Source: Trileptium ribeirensis
Taxonomy: Eukaryota > Nematoda > Enoplea > Enoplida > Thoracostomopsidae
NCBI GenBank assembly: GCA_030248225.1
Contig: JASANE010020490.1
Span: forward strand, 1-64,000
Direction of reading: 5' to 3'
DNA length: 64,000 nucleotides
Both the position numbers and the translations under genes were made by a program. A model generated the notes under the pieces. It did not search any database and was not told the origin of the DNA. It saw only the letters and a program-made list of their open reading frames with translations. Numbering within the stretch: the stretch's first letter is position 1; each line of letters opens with the position of its first letter. Positions 1-9,612 of the stretch are shown one piece after another.

Positions 1-335
1 GGCATGTCGGCGTAACAATACGACATAAAATGAGACGAGTGATTTACTAACAGTAAGGAACCACTTATATACAGAAAATGTACAGTGACACGTATATTTG
101 ATTGTCCAATAGGAATGTTACAGCGAATATGAATAATGACACGTATCAATAATCAGTCAATCAGCGGCGAACAGCACTTCTGCCATTGAGTCTGTTTCGA
201 ATCCTTCAATAACCCAAGACCACGTCAGCCCTGAAGCATCTCGTATGGATCCTGCCGAGCGTCGCACATGGCTGAGGTTAGGGGTCGTCGTTGAGTATTT
301 GAGGGCCGTCGTAGAACTCCCAGAGTGCTGCCACA
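1..335 (-). repeat. 3' LTR of the gypsy element (3 bases cut off)
   Basis: This is a direct copy of 4511-4845 with no difference that I can see over 335 bases. It ends in TGCCACA, the inverse of the TGTGGCA that opens the complete copy at 4508, so the LTR has the usual TG...CA ends within a 7-bp inverted repeat. The first three bases lie outside the window, as does the left target-site duplication. Confidence 0.95.
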
Positions 336-346
336 GTATTCCCCCG
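336..346 (-). promoter_or_regulatory. polypurine tract next to the 3' LTR
   Basis: On the minus strand the internal region ends with a G-rich purine run (GGCGGGGGAA followed by TAC) directly before the LTR. This is the expected place for the plus-strand primer that RNase H leaves during reverse transcription. The exact cleavage point cannot be read. Confidence 0.6.
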
Positions 347-357
347 CCAGTCTTGGA

Positions 358-1569
358 TCAGGTATACCCAAGACGATCCGGAAATCGCACTAATCGTCCC
401 GCTCGTGTTTTCCGACCATCGGTCGACAGGTAGGTTGAAACTGCTGTCTCGCCCGAGCGATTAGGTGGGCAGTCCATGAACGCCGGCTTGAGTCGGTCAA
501 TTGAGATGGTTTCGGGGCGCCCGTGCCGTTGAATCGTGTAGAACTTCGGGCGCCGCTTTACTACCCGGAATGGTCCATCGTATGGAGGTTGCAGCGGCTT
601 CCGAACGGCGTCGTTCCGGACGAAAACGAAATCGCAGTCATTGAGCTGCTTCGGAACGTGGAAGGGGCGGTCGACTGAGCGTGAAGTCGCCGGTCGCAGT
701 TTCGCCATTGTGTTTCGAAGTCCGTCGATGAAAGTTGACGGATCTGGCGTTGAGTTGTCTGCAGTTGGAGACACGAATTCGCCAGGCAAACGAAGGCTTG
801 TGCCGTAAACCATCTCGGCGGCAGATCCGGCAATGTCCGGCTTGATAGAGGATCGTATGCCGAGCAGAACCAACGGCAGGACGTCAATCCACGTTCCGGA
901 TCCGCCCTGGGCTTTGATTGCGGCCTTGAGCTGTCGATGGAAACGTTCGACCAGACCATTGGCGGCAGGGTGATAGGCCGTTGTCCGGAAGTGGTGCATG
1001 CCGAGCAACCCGGTCAGGACCTTGAAGAAATTGGACTCGAATTGCTTCCCTCGGTCGGTTGTAACGGACGTGGGTACTCCAAATCGCGAGACCCATCCGG
1101 TAATGAACGCACGGCCAATCGTCTCGGCGGTAATGTCCGGAACCGGAAACGCCTCTGGCCATCGTGTGTATCGATCGACGGCGGTCAGGAGGTATCTGAA
1201 ACCTTGACACGGAGGAAGGGGCCCAACGATATCCACGTGAACCTGGCCAAACCGACGATCTGCACTGAGGAACGGTTGCAGCTGAGACTTTGTGTGTCGA
1301 TGGACCTTCGACCGCTGGCAGTCCGTGCACGTTTGGGCCCATCGTCGTACGTCCTTGTTGATATTCGGCCAAACGAATCGCTGCAGGATCATACGTTGCG
1401 TTGTGCGGATCCCTGGATGCGACAACCGGTGGATTGCGTCAAAAACAGCTTGTCGGAACGGTTCAGGAATGTACGGCCTGGCGGGACCAGTTGAAAAATC
1501 GCAAGCAATGTTGAGATTGGTCCCCTGGACCGGACAGTCACGCAGCTGAAGTGATGAATTGTTTTTTTT
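358..1569 (-). CDS. integrase domain of gypsy Pol
   Basis: This reading frame supplies the integrase, which inserts the element's cDNA into host DNA. The real coding part begins at the A tract near 1563, where it separates from the RT-RNase H frame; sequence upstream in the same frame is a shadow. About 401 residues remain. In order they show an HHCC zinc-binding region (H...H before HPGIRTTQ, then CTDCQRSK), the catalytic core with the first Asp in [10 protein letters not shown], the second in [10 protein letters not shown] and the Glu in [10 protein letters not shown], and a C-terminal region with YDGPFRVV typical of gypsy integrases. The stop is at 358-360, 22 bases from the 3' LTR. No chromodomain is evident. 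The D,D,E triad is complete, so the domain could be active if translated. Confidence 0.93.
   Translation of the reverse strand, partial: KKNNSSLQLRDCPVQGTNLNIACDFSTGPARPYIPEPFRQAVFDAIHRLSHPGIRTTQRMILQRFVWPNINKDVRRWAQTCTDCQRSKVHRHTKSQLQPFLSADRRFGQVHVDIVGPLPPCQGFRYLLTAVDRYTRWPEAFPVPDITAETIGRAFITGWVSRFGVPTSVTTDRGKQFESNFFKVLTGLLGMHHFRTTAYHPAANGLVERFHRQLKAAIKAQGGSGTWIDVLPLVLLGIRSSIKPDIAGSAAEMVYGTSLRLPGEFVSPTADNSTPDPSTFIDGLRNTMAKLRPATSRSVDRPFHVPKQLNDCDFVFVRNDAVRKPLQPPYDGPFRVVKRRPKFYTIQRHGRPETISIDRLKPAFMDCPPNRSGETAVSTYLSTDGRKTRAGRLVRFPDRLGYT
1563..1569 (-). other. A-tract -1 slippery site between RNase H and integrase
   Basis: The minus strand carries eight A's (plus-strand T run 1562-1569). The RT-RNase H frame reads CGA AAA AAA ACA, so the heptamer A AAA AAA lies in the canonical phase for a -1 shift. 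One base backwards gives AAC AAT TCA, which is exactly the integrase frame. A one-base loss from an original run of nine A's would look the same, so this is either programmed frameshifting or a homopolymer indel. Confidence 0.55.
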
Positions 1570-3464
1570 CGTAGTGCTGCCAGCTCGTCGTCGTCCATCT
1601 GCGCCAACGCTACTTGTTTGTAGTCTACGGAAGTTGCTTCGAAACTGCAAACCCGTGATAGCGCGTCGGCAACCGCATTGTCTTTGCCTTTGATGTGTCG
1701 GACGTCGGATGTGAACTCGGAGATGAAGTCGAGATGCCGCGCTTCGCGAGGGTTGGTCCGATCCGATCGCGACTGCAGAGCGAAAGTGAGCGGCTTGTGG
1801 TCCGTCAGCACGTGGAACGTCTTGCCCTCGACCATGTAGCGGAAGTGACGGATTGCAAGGTAGATGGCTAGCAACTCCCGGCCAAATGTGCTGTATTTGG
1901 CTTCTCGCGGTAGCAGTTTCTTCGAGAAGAATCCTAACGGTTCCCAAGCGAGGACTCCTCGTTGTTCCAGGGCCGCTCCGACAGCCTTGTCCGACGCGTC
2001 GACCATTAAACGGATCTCCGCTTCAGCACGGGGATGAACCAGGAGCGTCGTTTGAGCGATGGCGTCCTTGACGTCGGTGAAGGATTGCATTGCCTCGTTT
2101 GTCCATTCCAGTTGTTCGTCGCCTTTTGTCCCAACAGCCAAAAACGAAAGTGGCCATGTCAAAAAGGCGCAGTTCGGAATGAATCGATGGTAGAAGTTGA
2201 CCATCCCCAGGAACTCCTGGAGCTTCTTCCTCGTTGTTGGCTTTGGATACTCTCGAATCGCCGCGACCTTGCCATCCAGGGGGCGGATGCCGTCCTTGTC
2301 CAGCATGTGCCCGAGGAACTCCAACGCCGGAACCCCTAATTGACACTTGTCCGGATTGATGACGATGCCAAACTTCTCGAGACGACCGAAGAGCAGGCGG
2401 AGGTGCGCCTGATGTTGATCGGGGTCGTTGCTGGCGACGAGGATATCGTCCAGGTACACGAAACAGCAGTCGAGGCCTCGAACGACGTTGTCCATGAAAC
2501 GTTGGAACGTTTGGGCGGCATTTCGAAGCCCAAACGGCATTCGGACATATTCGAACAATCCGAATGGTGTGATGACGGCTGTCTTCGGTATGTCATCGGG
2601 CGCGACCGGAATTTGGTGATACGCCCGCACGAGGTCGACCTTCGAGAAGATGACTGATCCTGCCAGCGATGCCGTGAAATCTTGAATGTTCGGGATCGGG
2701 TATCGGTCGGGTACCGTTGAATTGTTGAGGGCGCGGTAGTCTCCACATGGGCGCCAATCACCGTTCTTCTTGGGCACCATATGGAGAGCGGATGAGTAGC
2801 AGCTGGAGGACGGGCGAACGATGCCCAATTCCAGCATGTGATCAAAGGCAGCCTTGGCATCCCGGAGCTTCTCCGGGGATAGACGCCTAGCTTTCGCGAA
2901 AATCGGAGGGCCGTTGGTTGTGATGTGATGTTGGACGTCGTGTTTCGTGGTGTCTCCGCACTGGTTCGGCGTTGTGACCGTCGGGAACTCCGATAGAATG
3001 CCATCGTACACCGAAACGGGGTTCTTGGCCACCGTGGTGATATTGAGATTTGACACCCGCGACGGAATACCGTTGACGGAGAGGAGCGTCACGCCATCGT
3101 GGAGCGTCGAACGTCGTATGTCCGGCAGAAGATCGAAATGGGAGAGTAGATCAGCGCCAATGATGGAATACGCGACGTCGGCGATGACGAATATCCATCG
3201 GATTGTACGCTTGAGGCCCAAATCGAGGGTGACCAAACGTTGCCCGAATGTCCGGATAGTTGAATTGTTAGCGGCTTTCAACGAGGAAGTCGATTGCCCC
3301 GACTGGCGGTCCTTCGGAGACGCCTTGACCACTGAGACCTGAGCGCCGGTGTCGACGAGAAATCGGGACCCGGTTGCCCGATCCACGATAAAGAACAAAC
3401 GACTTTTTCGGCAGGATGACGCGGGGCTGCTCGTCGTTGCTAGCGTCCCGCGTTGTCGTTTCCC
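1563..3464 (-). CDS. gypsy Pol: protease, reverse transcriptase, RNase H
   Basis: This frame is entered by -1 frameshifting from gag. Counted from the Met at 3527, the protease active site is VDTGAQ (D59), followed by the flap and IIGADLL. The reverse transcriptase starts near residue 220; the first catalytic Asp is in [10 protein letters not shown] (D298), and the YLDD box is at 358-361. The thumb and connection with [15 protein letters not shown] follow. RNase H shows LMVDAS (D510), FGRELLAI (E551), LTDHKPL (D576) and NAVADALSR (D621). The frame then runs into the A tract at 1562-1569, and the residues after it in this frame are out-of-frame translation. All catalytic residues are intact. 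The Met at 3527 lies inside the gag overlap and is probably not used as a start. Confidence 0.95.
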
Positions 3465-4243
3465 GAACCGGAACACGGTGCCCGGCACTTGGTGGCGGCA
3501 TCCCCGAACGTCTGGTGGTACCAACATCGGCCATCAGCGTTGCTCGGAGCCGGAGTCGGTTGCCGGTTTCGATTGCTTGAACGTCCGGGCGTTGGAGTCC
3601 GTCGTCTTGAACGACCTTTATCAAACCGCATTGACGCCAATTGCTTGCGGAGTTGCTCGACTTCGGACCGTAACGCCTTGACCTCGGTTGCCACCGACCC
3701 GTTGTCGTTGTTGTTGTGGATTGAGGCTACACCAGGCGTTGATACTTCCAGCACCCGATCGGCCAGGGCAGCGGTAGCTTCCAACGACGATGATTCGGAC
3801 GCGGCCAGGATGGCTTGAACATTGGCCGGAAGGCGTTGGAGGAACAATTGTCGCAGGATTGAATCGTCCAACGTTGATGCCTGCGCCCCGAGAAGTTGAC
3901 GCATGTGTCGAAGCAATTGCGTTGGCTTCTGGTCCCCTAGCTCCTCCGCGGTGAGCAGTTGTTGTAGGCGACGTTGCTCCGAAGCGCTCAGCCTTTGAAT
4001 GAGTTGCTCGCGTAGGACGTCATACGGTTTCTCCGTTGGCGGCTTCAGCAGCAGGTCCCGAACCTCCGTTGCGTGTTCCGGAGCGAGGGACGCGACCACG
4101 TAGTTGAATTTTGTCTCCTGCGTTGTGATCGCCCTGGTTGTAAACTGCGCTTCCACCTGCGCGAACCACAGCTCGGGGTCCGCCGGCCAAAACGGAGGAA
4201 GTTTGATTGCCACGGCGGAGAGGTCCGATTTGCCTCCGTCCAT
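3440..4243 (-). CDS. Gag of the gypsy element (CHCC nucleocapsid)
   Basis: Gag forms the virus-like particle and packages the element's RNA. I chose the Met at 4243 (MDGGKSDLS), giving 267 residues. The frame stays open upstream to a Met at 4480, but that extension is a translation of the tRNA-like leader (SSVVELW...VTGSIPRR) and is unlikely to be protein. The capsid part contains [20 protein letters not shown], the typical gypsy Gag opening. It is followed by a helical region, a coiled-coil-like stretch ([18 protein letters not shown]), a basic Arg/Pro-rich tail and the finger [18 protein letters not shown], spaced C-x2-H-x9-C-x3-C. That CHCC finger is the hallmark reported for CsRn1-clade elements. 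The last codons overlap pol in another frame. Confidence 0.92.
   Translation of the reverse strand: MDGGKSDLSAVAIKLPPFWPADPELWFAQVEAQFTTRAITTQETKFNYVVASLAPEHATEVRDLLLKPPTEKPYDVLREQLIQRLSASEQRRLQQLLTAEELGDQKPTQLLRHMRQLLGAQASTLDDSILRQLFLQRLPANVQAILAASESSSLEATAALADRVLEVSTPGVASIHNNNDNGSVATEVKALRSEVEQLRKQLASMRFDKGRSRRRTPTPGRSSNRNRQPTPAPSNADGRCWYHQTFGDAATKCRAPCSGSGNDNAGR
3458..3464 (-). other. GGGAAAC -1 slippery heptamer at gag-pol junction
   Basis: On the minus strand the gag frame reads TCG GGA AAC GAC, placing the heptamer G GGA AAC in the exact X XXY YYZ phase, 16 bases before the gag stop TAG (3442-3440). Shifting back one base continues GGG AAA CGA CAA into the pol frame without a break. 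Such heptamers direct -1 frameshifting in many retroelements. I did not work out a downstream pseudoknot. Confidence 0.8.
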
Positions 4244-4375
4244 TGTTTGAGGATGACCTTCGACTGCGTTGACTCGTAGATACCCGGATATGGGAAGACG
4301 ACTGGCTCGCGGTTGAGGACCGTTGCCACTAATTGCACCGTCAAAAAACGAATACGAAACGAAAAGAACTGCTCG

Positions 4376-4437
4376 TCGAGGGATCGAACCGGTGACCTCG
4401 AGATTACGAAACCAGAGCTCTACCACTGAGCTATGAA
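4376..4437 (-). other. tRNA-like sequence in the 5' leader of the gypsy element
   Basis: Read on the minus strand, this stretch holds a tRNA D-arm (TAGCTCAGTGG, an A-box match) and a T-arm/B-box match (GGTTCGATCCC). Between them, CTGGTTTCGTAA resembles the anticodon arm of tRNA-Thr(CGT). The anticodon and T stems do not pair well and I find no proper acceptor stem, so it is not a working tRNA. It sits between the primer site and the chosen gag start, inside the gag-frame extension. Confidence 0.7.
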
Positions 4438-4484
4438 AACATTGAATTTGGAAAGCAATTAAAAAAAACCAGGCGTGCAAAACT

Positions 4485-4503
4485 GATCACGTCGGGTTCA
4501 CCA
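4485..4503 (-). other. primer binding site, tRNA-Trp type
   Basis: Four bases inside the 5' LTR the minus strand reads TGGTGAACCCGACGTGATC. The complement of the 3' end of a typical animal tRNA-Trp including CCA begins TGGTGACCCCGACGTGAT, so 17 of 18 positions agree. Trp priming is the rule in the CsRn1 clade. The tRNA comparison is from memory. Confidence 0.85.
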
Positions 4504-4507
4504 AATA

Positions 4508-4845
4508 TGTGGCATGTCGGCGTAACAATACGACATAAAATGAGACGAGTGATTTACTAACAGTAAGGAACCACTTATATACAGAAAATGTACAGTGACA
4601 CGTATATTTGATTGTCCAATAGGAATGTTACAGCGAATATGAATAATGACACGTATCAATAATCAGTCAATCAGCGGCGAACAGCACTTCTGCCATTGAG
4701 TCTGTTTCGAATCCTTCAATAACCCAAGACCACGTCAGCCCTGAAGCATCTCGTATGGATCCTGCCGAGCGTCGCACATGGCTGAGGTTAGGGGTCGTCG
4801 TTGAGTATTTGAGGGCCGTCGTAGAACTCCCAGAGTGCTGCCACA
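4508..4845 (-). repeat. 5' LTR of the gypsy element (complete, 338 bp)
   Basis: The LTR starts TGTGGCA and ends TGCCACA on the plus strand, a 7-bp perfect inverted repeat. It should contain the promoter and polyadenylation signal of the element, acting leftwards; I cannot mark a certain TATA box or poly(A) signal in that direction. The base run after it (AGTTT...) is the right-hand insertion flank. Confidence 0.95.
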
Positions 4846-5780
4846 AGTTTTTATTTGCTCTACAAAGAAAGTATAATTTGAGTCAATATTTGAACCGGAT
4901 GTTGAGTTCAATAAGTAACGTGGTTATATAGGCCCTTCTCGGGATCCCACCGGGGCATCTTTTGCCCGCTTGTACTGGGGGATGTTGAAATCTGGTTTCA
5001 CATCTAATTTAATTGTATAAATCGAGATAAAAGATATGAAATAAACTATCGCTCAAACCAATCCGTCCAGCCAAAGTTGATTTATGTGCGTAATTCTAAA
5101 ACCCAATAACGAGCATTATCAAATTTCACCACTGTAATAGCTAGTAAAGAATTATTCGCTTCGCTTGTTTGGCTCACTGCACTCAGAATTCAATAAGTTT
5201 ATTACAAAAGCAAAAATTACATTTAGACTTACAGCCCATACACATAGTATAACCGTGAATATGACGTGCATTTGTTCCCAATCGCATCGTCTTTATACAC
5301 TATTTGTATTCCATGCACACGATTTACAGCGTATATCTAAAATTTTCTAATGCGTAAACCGAATTCTATTTAAATCTCTCAATCAATTAAAGTTTTGCGT
5401 GCGTCAACTTTAGGGGTGTAGATCTATGTGTTATTTTGTCAATTTAATTAACTAACAGTAAAACCCTCTACCGTACACAAATCATAATTTTCCGTTATAC
5501 ACACGAACAAGATCCGTGATACCCCAACATGTAGCACTGTTCGTGGTCGAGTTAGCATCGCAATTTTGCTCGCCGCGTATACGCGAAAATGCAATTAATA
5601 ATTGTGTTTTATATTCTATAATACACTCATAGAGTGCGAACATAGCTGTCGGATTCGACATACAACTTGATGAACACGGACAAAAACCTACGAAATGGAA
5701 AAATGTGCGTGTACAAGCTATTGTGTTTTCGCGCTCACCAAACTGCGACTACTTATGGATAAGAAATGCTAGCGCGAATT
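4846..5780. other. non-coding AT-rich stretch, nothing recognised
   Basis: No ORF with family resemblance, splice-framed exon or repeat was recognised here. A short GC-richer patch near 4930-4990 (GGGATCCCACCGGGGC) is the only compositional feature. Confidence 0.5.
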
Positions 5781-5781
5781 T

Positions 5782-6146
5782 TTGCTCGAATCAGCTTATC
5801 ATTTTGACAAAATAGCAACCAAATGGCATACGCACCCTAGTGGGACTGACGCGAGTAATATTGGATCGCTTAAAAAGTATACATCAATATTTCGCAACTC
5901 CGCTAAACTAATAATAAAGGATAGCTTAATTGCGAACTTTTATAAGGGACAGCTACAAGAAAATTCTAAGACTTTGAAAATATACTTACTATTTTGCTTG
6001 CTCAAATAAAACAGTTCAAATTTGAAAAAGGAGCGTCATTTAGCTTACACCCGATTAAATATTATAATGAGGAAAGTGCAAAAAGTTATAAAAAGCTTCC
6101 AATACAGTGTATCACTGAAATTTTTGAGGTTGAGATGAGCACATGA
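5782..6146 (+). pseudogene. two overlapping decayed ORFs, unidentified
   Basis: Two open frames follow one another with a frame change around 5970-6009. The first (5782-6009) runs to ...LIANFYKGQLQENSK. The second (5970-6146) starts DFENILTILLAQIKQFKF and continues through HPIKYYNEESAKSYKKL to a TGA. The second frame picks up the sense lost in the first, as in a frameshifted gene. I recognise no family; a transposon ORF is the likeliest source. Downstream (6150-6330) is broken. Confidence 0.25.
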
Positions 6147-6149
6147 AGA

Positions 6150-7208
6150 AAATGGGAAGTAAATTTCCTATTAAGTATTGGCTTGCCTAGGAAAAGAGCT
6201 AATGTCCCAATGTTGATTCTTGGCAAGGATCTTAATTTGTTTCAAATAATGAATGCTCCCGCGAACTAACTTTTTCAAGGAACGGCGACATATGTTCGCG
6301 TCCATTATTTAACTGAAGTTTATGCTTGGAGCAATTAAATGTAAAGATTATGCAACGTAACGATATGTAGTCTTGAAAATATGTTGCCTGTTGCATCAGA
6401 AACCTCGTCAGTGCAAATGAAGTGCAAACTTGTCGTCACGAACTCTTACTTATACATGAATTGCCACTTGATTTTCAACAGGTTATTTACTTTACATGAT
6501 TTTTCTATTACGAAGCAATCATTAAGGATCTTCTTTGGAGGATAATACGATGGTTTAGCTATACATGGATATAGGATGAAAATTTAACTAAATGATTCTA
6601 TCTAGTTGTACTGAACAAGCGGTCAGGTGTTACTAAAATAACCTATACATAAATATTTCGATTAAACAGCAATTTTAGGATATATCCGTCTGAATCTTTA
6701 CAGGAAATCGGTTGTGTACATGTATTGTATTTTTTTAATTTTCACAAATAGTTCAAACGGTATTGCAGGTTCGTTGTTGAGCATGCTAAATCGGGAAAAT
6801 TACGTTACAACAGGGCAAAAACGCGTCAGTATAGTTTCTACATTTTAAAATTACAGCACGAATATAATTTCAACTAAACTAAAAAAAACTCAACTCAAAC
6901 TCTAATGTATAGAAATATTTATATATCATAATGACAGCAACGGAAGATATACTGAAACAAAAACTGACACTATTTAAATATAAACATCACCCAAAATAGT
7001 ATATTAAACTCAACAGAAAGGAAACAACACTTAGAAATAAAATAACTACTAGATCGTGAGTTGATAGATTACTGTTTTAATAAATTGCCCATAGTAAAAC
7101 TTTCAATTTTATCTATGCTACTAAAGACATTGACGACATTTACTTTGAAGTGAAAAGTATTACACTGTATTTTTACCAACAAAACGGACATGTTTCCTAG
7201 GTAACAGG
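6150..7208. other. AT-rich stretch, nothing recognised
   Basis: I see no gene or clear repeat; stops are dense in all frames. A minor open stretch around 6190-6300 has no family I can name. Confidence 0.45.
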
Positions 7209-7697
7209 AGCGTTTAGCATCTTGCCCTTAACGATAGACAAAATAATTGACTGATACCAGAAAATCTCGCAGCAGATCATCTGTTACACCAAAAATCTTA
7301 CTCCACCTAAGCCAAGATATTAGAAACTTCTAAGCAATGTTGCAGCTTTGCAAAATATTATTTGACAACCATCTCGAGTCACTTTATTCAGGGTCAGATG
7401 GTGTGTTGACTTTATTAGTGTCGTCGTATTTATAGCGTTAAGTTTAACCTATGTTAGTACGCATCGACCAGGCAAAAATGCAGGTTACAACCTTGTAATT
7501 CCTGAACACAGTGGTAAACAGTCATACATACAATACAAAGCGCATGTCTTGCAGCAATGCACAATCTGCACGTAAGAATCCTGTATAGATTGTAATAGGC
7601 CCTATATTAAATTGGATACAACATCAACTGTACAAAATCAGAAATGAAAATTTCGGTACATTAATAACAATTACGAAATCCTATCACACAGCTAACG
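7209..7697 (+). repeat. tandem repeat unit 1 (about 490 bp)
   Basis: This unit begins GTTTAGCATCTTGCCC. Its part from 7247 to about 7635 is repeated with high similarity at 8228-8600, and its first ~38 bases recur at 7698-7735. Unit 2 therefore follows unit 1 head to tail and was later split by a MITE. Shared stretches include AAAATCTCGCAGCAG and GTAATAGGCCCTATATT. No coding function is visible. Confidence 0.75.
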
Positions 7698-8600
7698 TTT
7701 AGTACCTTGGCGATTAAAGATAGACAAAATAATGTCCCCAACGTTTGGAACCTATGTACACCACACAGTGTAACGCACACTGTTGACAACAGGGTATCTT
7801 AGACACCCCCATGTTTTTAATAAATTTTTTCAAAGGTAGCTAATTACGCGTATTACAACTTCTCGACAATGTGAGGCACACCGTGTCTTCTGGCAGTTTT
7901 ATTCACACTGTTCAGAATTATTTGAGCAATGTTCATATGGGCTAGATACAAATATGGCAAATTTAGAAAAAACTACACAGGACAGTGGACTTATAAACAT
8001 CATTAGCTACAGACGGTGTCCGTTGTAGGTTTAATTCGCGCCAAATTAGTAGCAAGGGTGTGTGCGACACTGTCAAGAAAAAATGTAGTAGCTAGGGGTG
8101 TGTGGTACTCCCTCGGCATTTGATTTACAGTATGGGTGTCACCTTGACTGTCTATACGGTAGGGTCGCGACTACAGGGGGTCAAAAGTACCAAACAGCTT
8201 TAACATTATAACGTGAACGCCGCATAAATGACTGATAGTGGAAAATCTCGCAGCAGGTCACGTGTTACACCAAAAATCTTACTCCATTTAAGCCAAGATA
8301 TTAGAAACTTCGAAGCGTTGCAAAATATTATTTGACAACAATATCGAGTCACTTTATCGATGGTCAGCTGGTGTGTTGGCTTAATTAATGTCGTATTTAT
8401 AGCGTTAAGTTCAACCTATGTTAGTACGCATCGACCAGGCAAAAATGCAGGTTTCAACCTTGTAATTTTTGAACACAGTAATAAACAGTCATACATACAA
8501 TAGAAAGTGCATGTCTTGTAGCAATGCGCAATCGGCAACTAAGAATACTGTATAGATTGTAATAGGCCCTATATTAAATTGGATACAACATCAATTGTAC
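7698..8600 (+). repeat. tandem repeat unit 2, interrupted by a MITE
   Basis: Bases 7698-7732 match the start of unit 1, and 8228-8600 continue it. Unit 1 reads GACAAAATAATTGACTGATA across the point where unit 2 carries the inserted element at 7733-8224. Unit 1 thus serves as the empty site and shows that TAA was the target. Confidence 0.75.
7733..8224 (-). mobile_element. MITE, relative of the copy at 21579, inverted
   Basis: This is a non-coding insertion of 492 bp flanked by TAA on both sides (7730-7732 and 8225-8227). Its left part (TGTCCCC, ACACCACACAGTG, CTTAGACACCCCCATG) matches the reverse complement of the right end of the 21579-22028 element. Its right end (ACATTATAACGTGAACGCCGCA) matches that element's terminal inverted repeat, with one changed base. 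The left terminus lacks the outer ~18 bases seen in the other copy. The TAA/TTA target is compatible with the Harbinger group, but no transposase is present to prove it. Confidence 0.75.
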
Positions 8601-8814
8601 ACCAGTTTTAAAGTGAATCACCTTTTAATATGTCAAGTAAACAATATCATATTTACGGTGTTAAATCCCTTCTGAAGTATATGATTATTAAAAAAATTGC
8701 TTTAACCAACAAATGCCATAATAGTAAAGTCTATAAGGTTGTTTATACATACTTTGTTCCAAATTTGAATACATTGAATTCTATTTTAACAATTTTTAAT
8801 TTTAGAATTGACGC

Positions 8815-8904
8815 GGCGAAGCAGGCATTACCCTTATTCCTTGCCTGCCGGACAAGATTCGCAGTTCTGTGGTTCCCAGGTTCAAGCTCCTTAAAAATTT
8901 TTAG
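8815..8904 (+). pseudogene. possible LINE C-terminal remnant
   Basis: One frame reads GEAGITLIPCLPDKIRSSV, then VPRFKLLKNF and a stop. The pattern LP-x-x-IR-x-S followed by F-x-x-LK-x-F is common at the very C-terminus of non-LTR reverse transcriptases. Only 30 residues are visible, so this is weak. Confidence 0.25.
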
Positions 8905-8929
8905 TGAACGGCGAATGCAGTTCTAAAGA

Positions 8930-9612
8930 TCTTGTAATAAATGTTTTGAAGAAATATCAGTGTATCGGCAGCTAATGCTTTTGAAGGATAGAAGTAATTT
9001 GGGGTGGACACGTGTAACCTTAAGCACCTTATCTTGTGACCCTAAGCTTGAGTACCAGTTTTGCTCTTTAATCTTTGCTAAGCTGTGTATGCTCGACTTT
9101 GGAATATATACTGGGCATTTAAAAAACTCATACCAATAGAAAAACGAGATAGCAAGGTCTTCAATCACTATTTCTAGAGCGCTAAGTTAGTCTTATAACG
9201 TTGTATATTTTAGTAAAGCGATTTATTTGAAAAACAACGAACTACGAAAATACAAAAAAGTTAGGTACCTACGGAACTTGAATACTTAATCTCCTGTTTG
9301 TGCGACGGCGCTGAAAACAAATTACCTGAGACTTTTGTCTAGACGTCTTGCAGTACATTGTGGGTCGCTATAACCGCGATGCGCGTTTCCCAAAGAGTTT
9401 TGAAATTCTCCAGATATTCTAAACTTAATAGATCATAGGACACTTCCGGAAAGGCAAAATTTTGATTACAGTTTATGCGCTATTTTATGAGTCTCCCGTA
9501 GTCTGTTCAATCCCTAAAACTATTATAGGAATGGCTACAGAAATTCTTAAGCCTACTTAAAAGGCATACAGCGACAGAGGAATTATAATAGCTGGCTCCA
9601 ACGAATATTTGA
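8930..9612. other. no gene recognised
   Basis: AT-rich sequence with dense stops; no exon, RNA gene or repeat was recognised. Confidence 0.45.

Larger units (their letters stand above)
1..4845 (-). mobile_element. CsRn1-like Ty3/gypsy LTR retrotransposon
   Basis: This is a nearly complete LTR retrotransposon read right to left; only the first 3 bases of the left LTR lie outside the window. In transcription order it has the LTR (4845-4508), a primer site, a tRNA-like leader, gag, protease-RT-RNase H, integrase, a purine tract and the second LTR. The domain order PR-RT-RH-IN is that of Ty3/gypsy. Two traits point to the CsRn1 clade: a primer site matching tRNA-Trp, and a Gag finger of the form C-x2-H-x9-C-x3-C instead of the usual CCHC knuckle. 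The element is visibly richer in G+C than its surroundings. The LTRs look identical, so the insertion is recent. The only breaks in the coding frames are two frame changes at slippery sites. Confidence 0.93.

Noticed and set aside
1389..1560. C-terminal extension of Pol in the RT-RNase H frame
   Set aside because: This is out-of-frame reading past the A tract. The integrase frame covers the same DNA with clear motifs.
4376..4437. A functional tRNA-Thr(CGT) gene
   Set aside because: A and B boxes fit, but the anticodon and T stems do not pair and no acceptor stem is present. It lies inside the retrotransposon leader.
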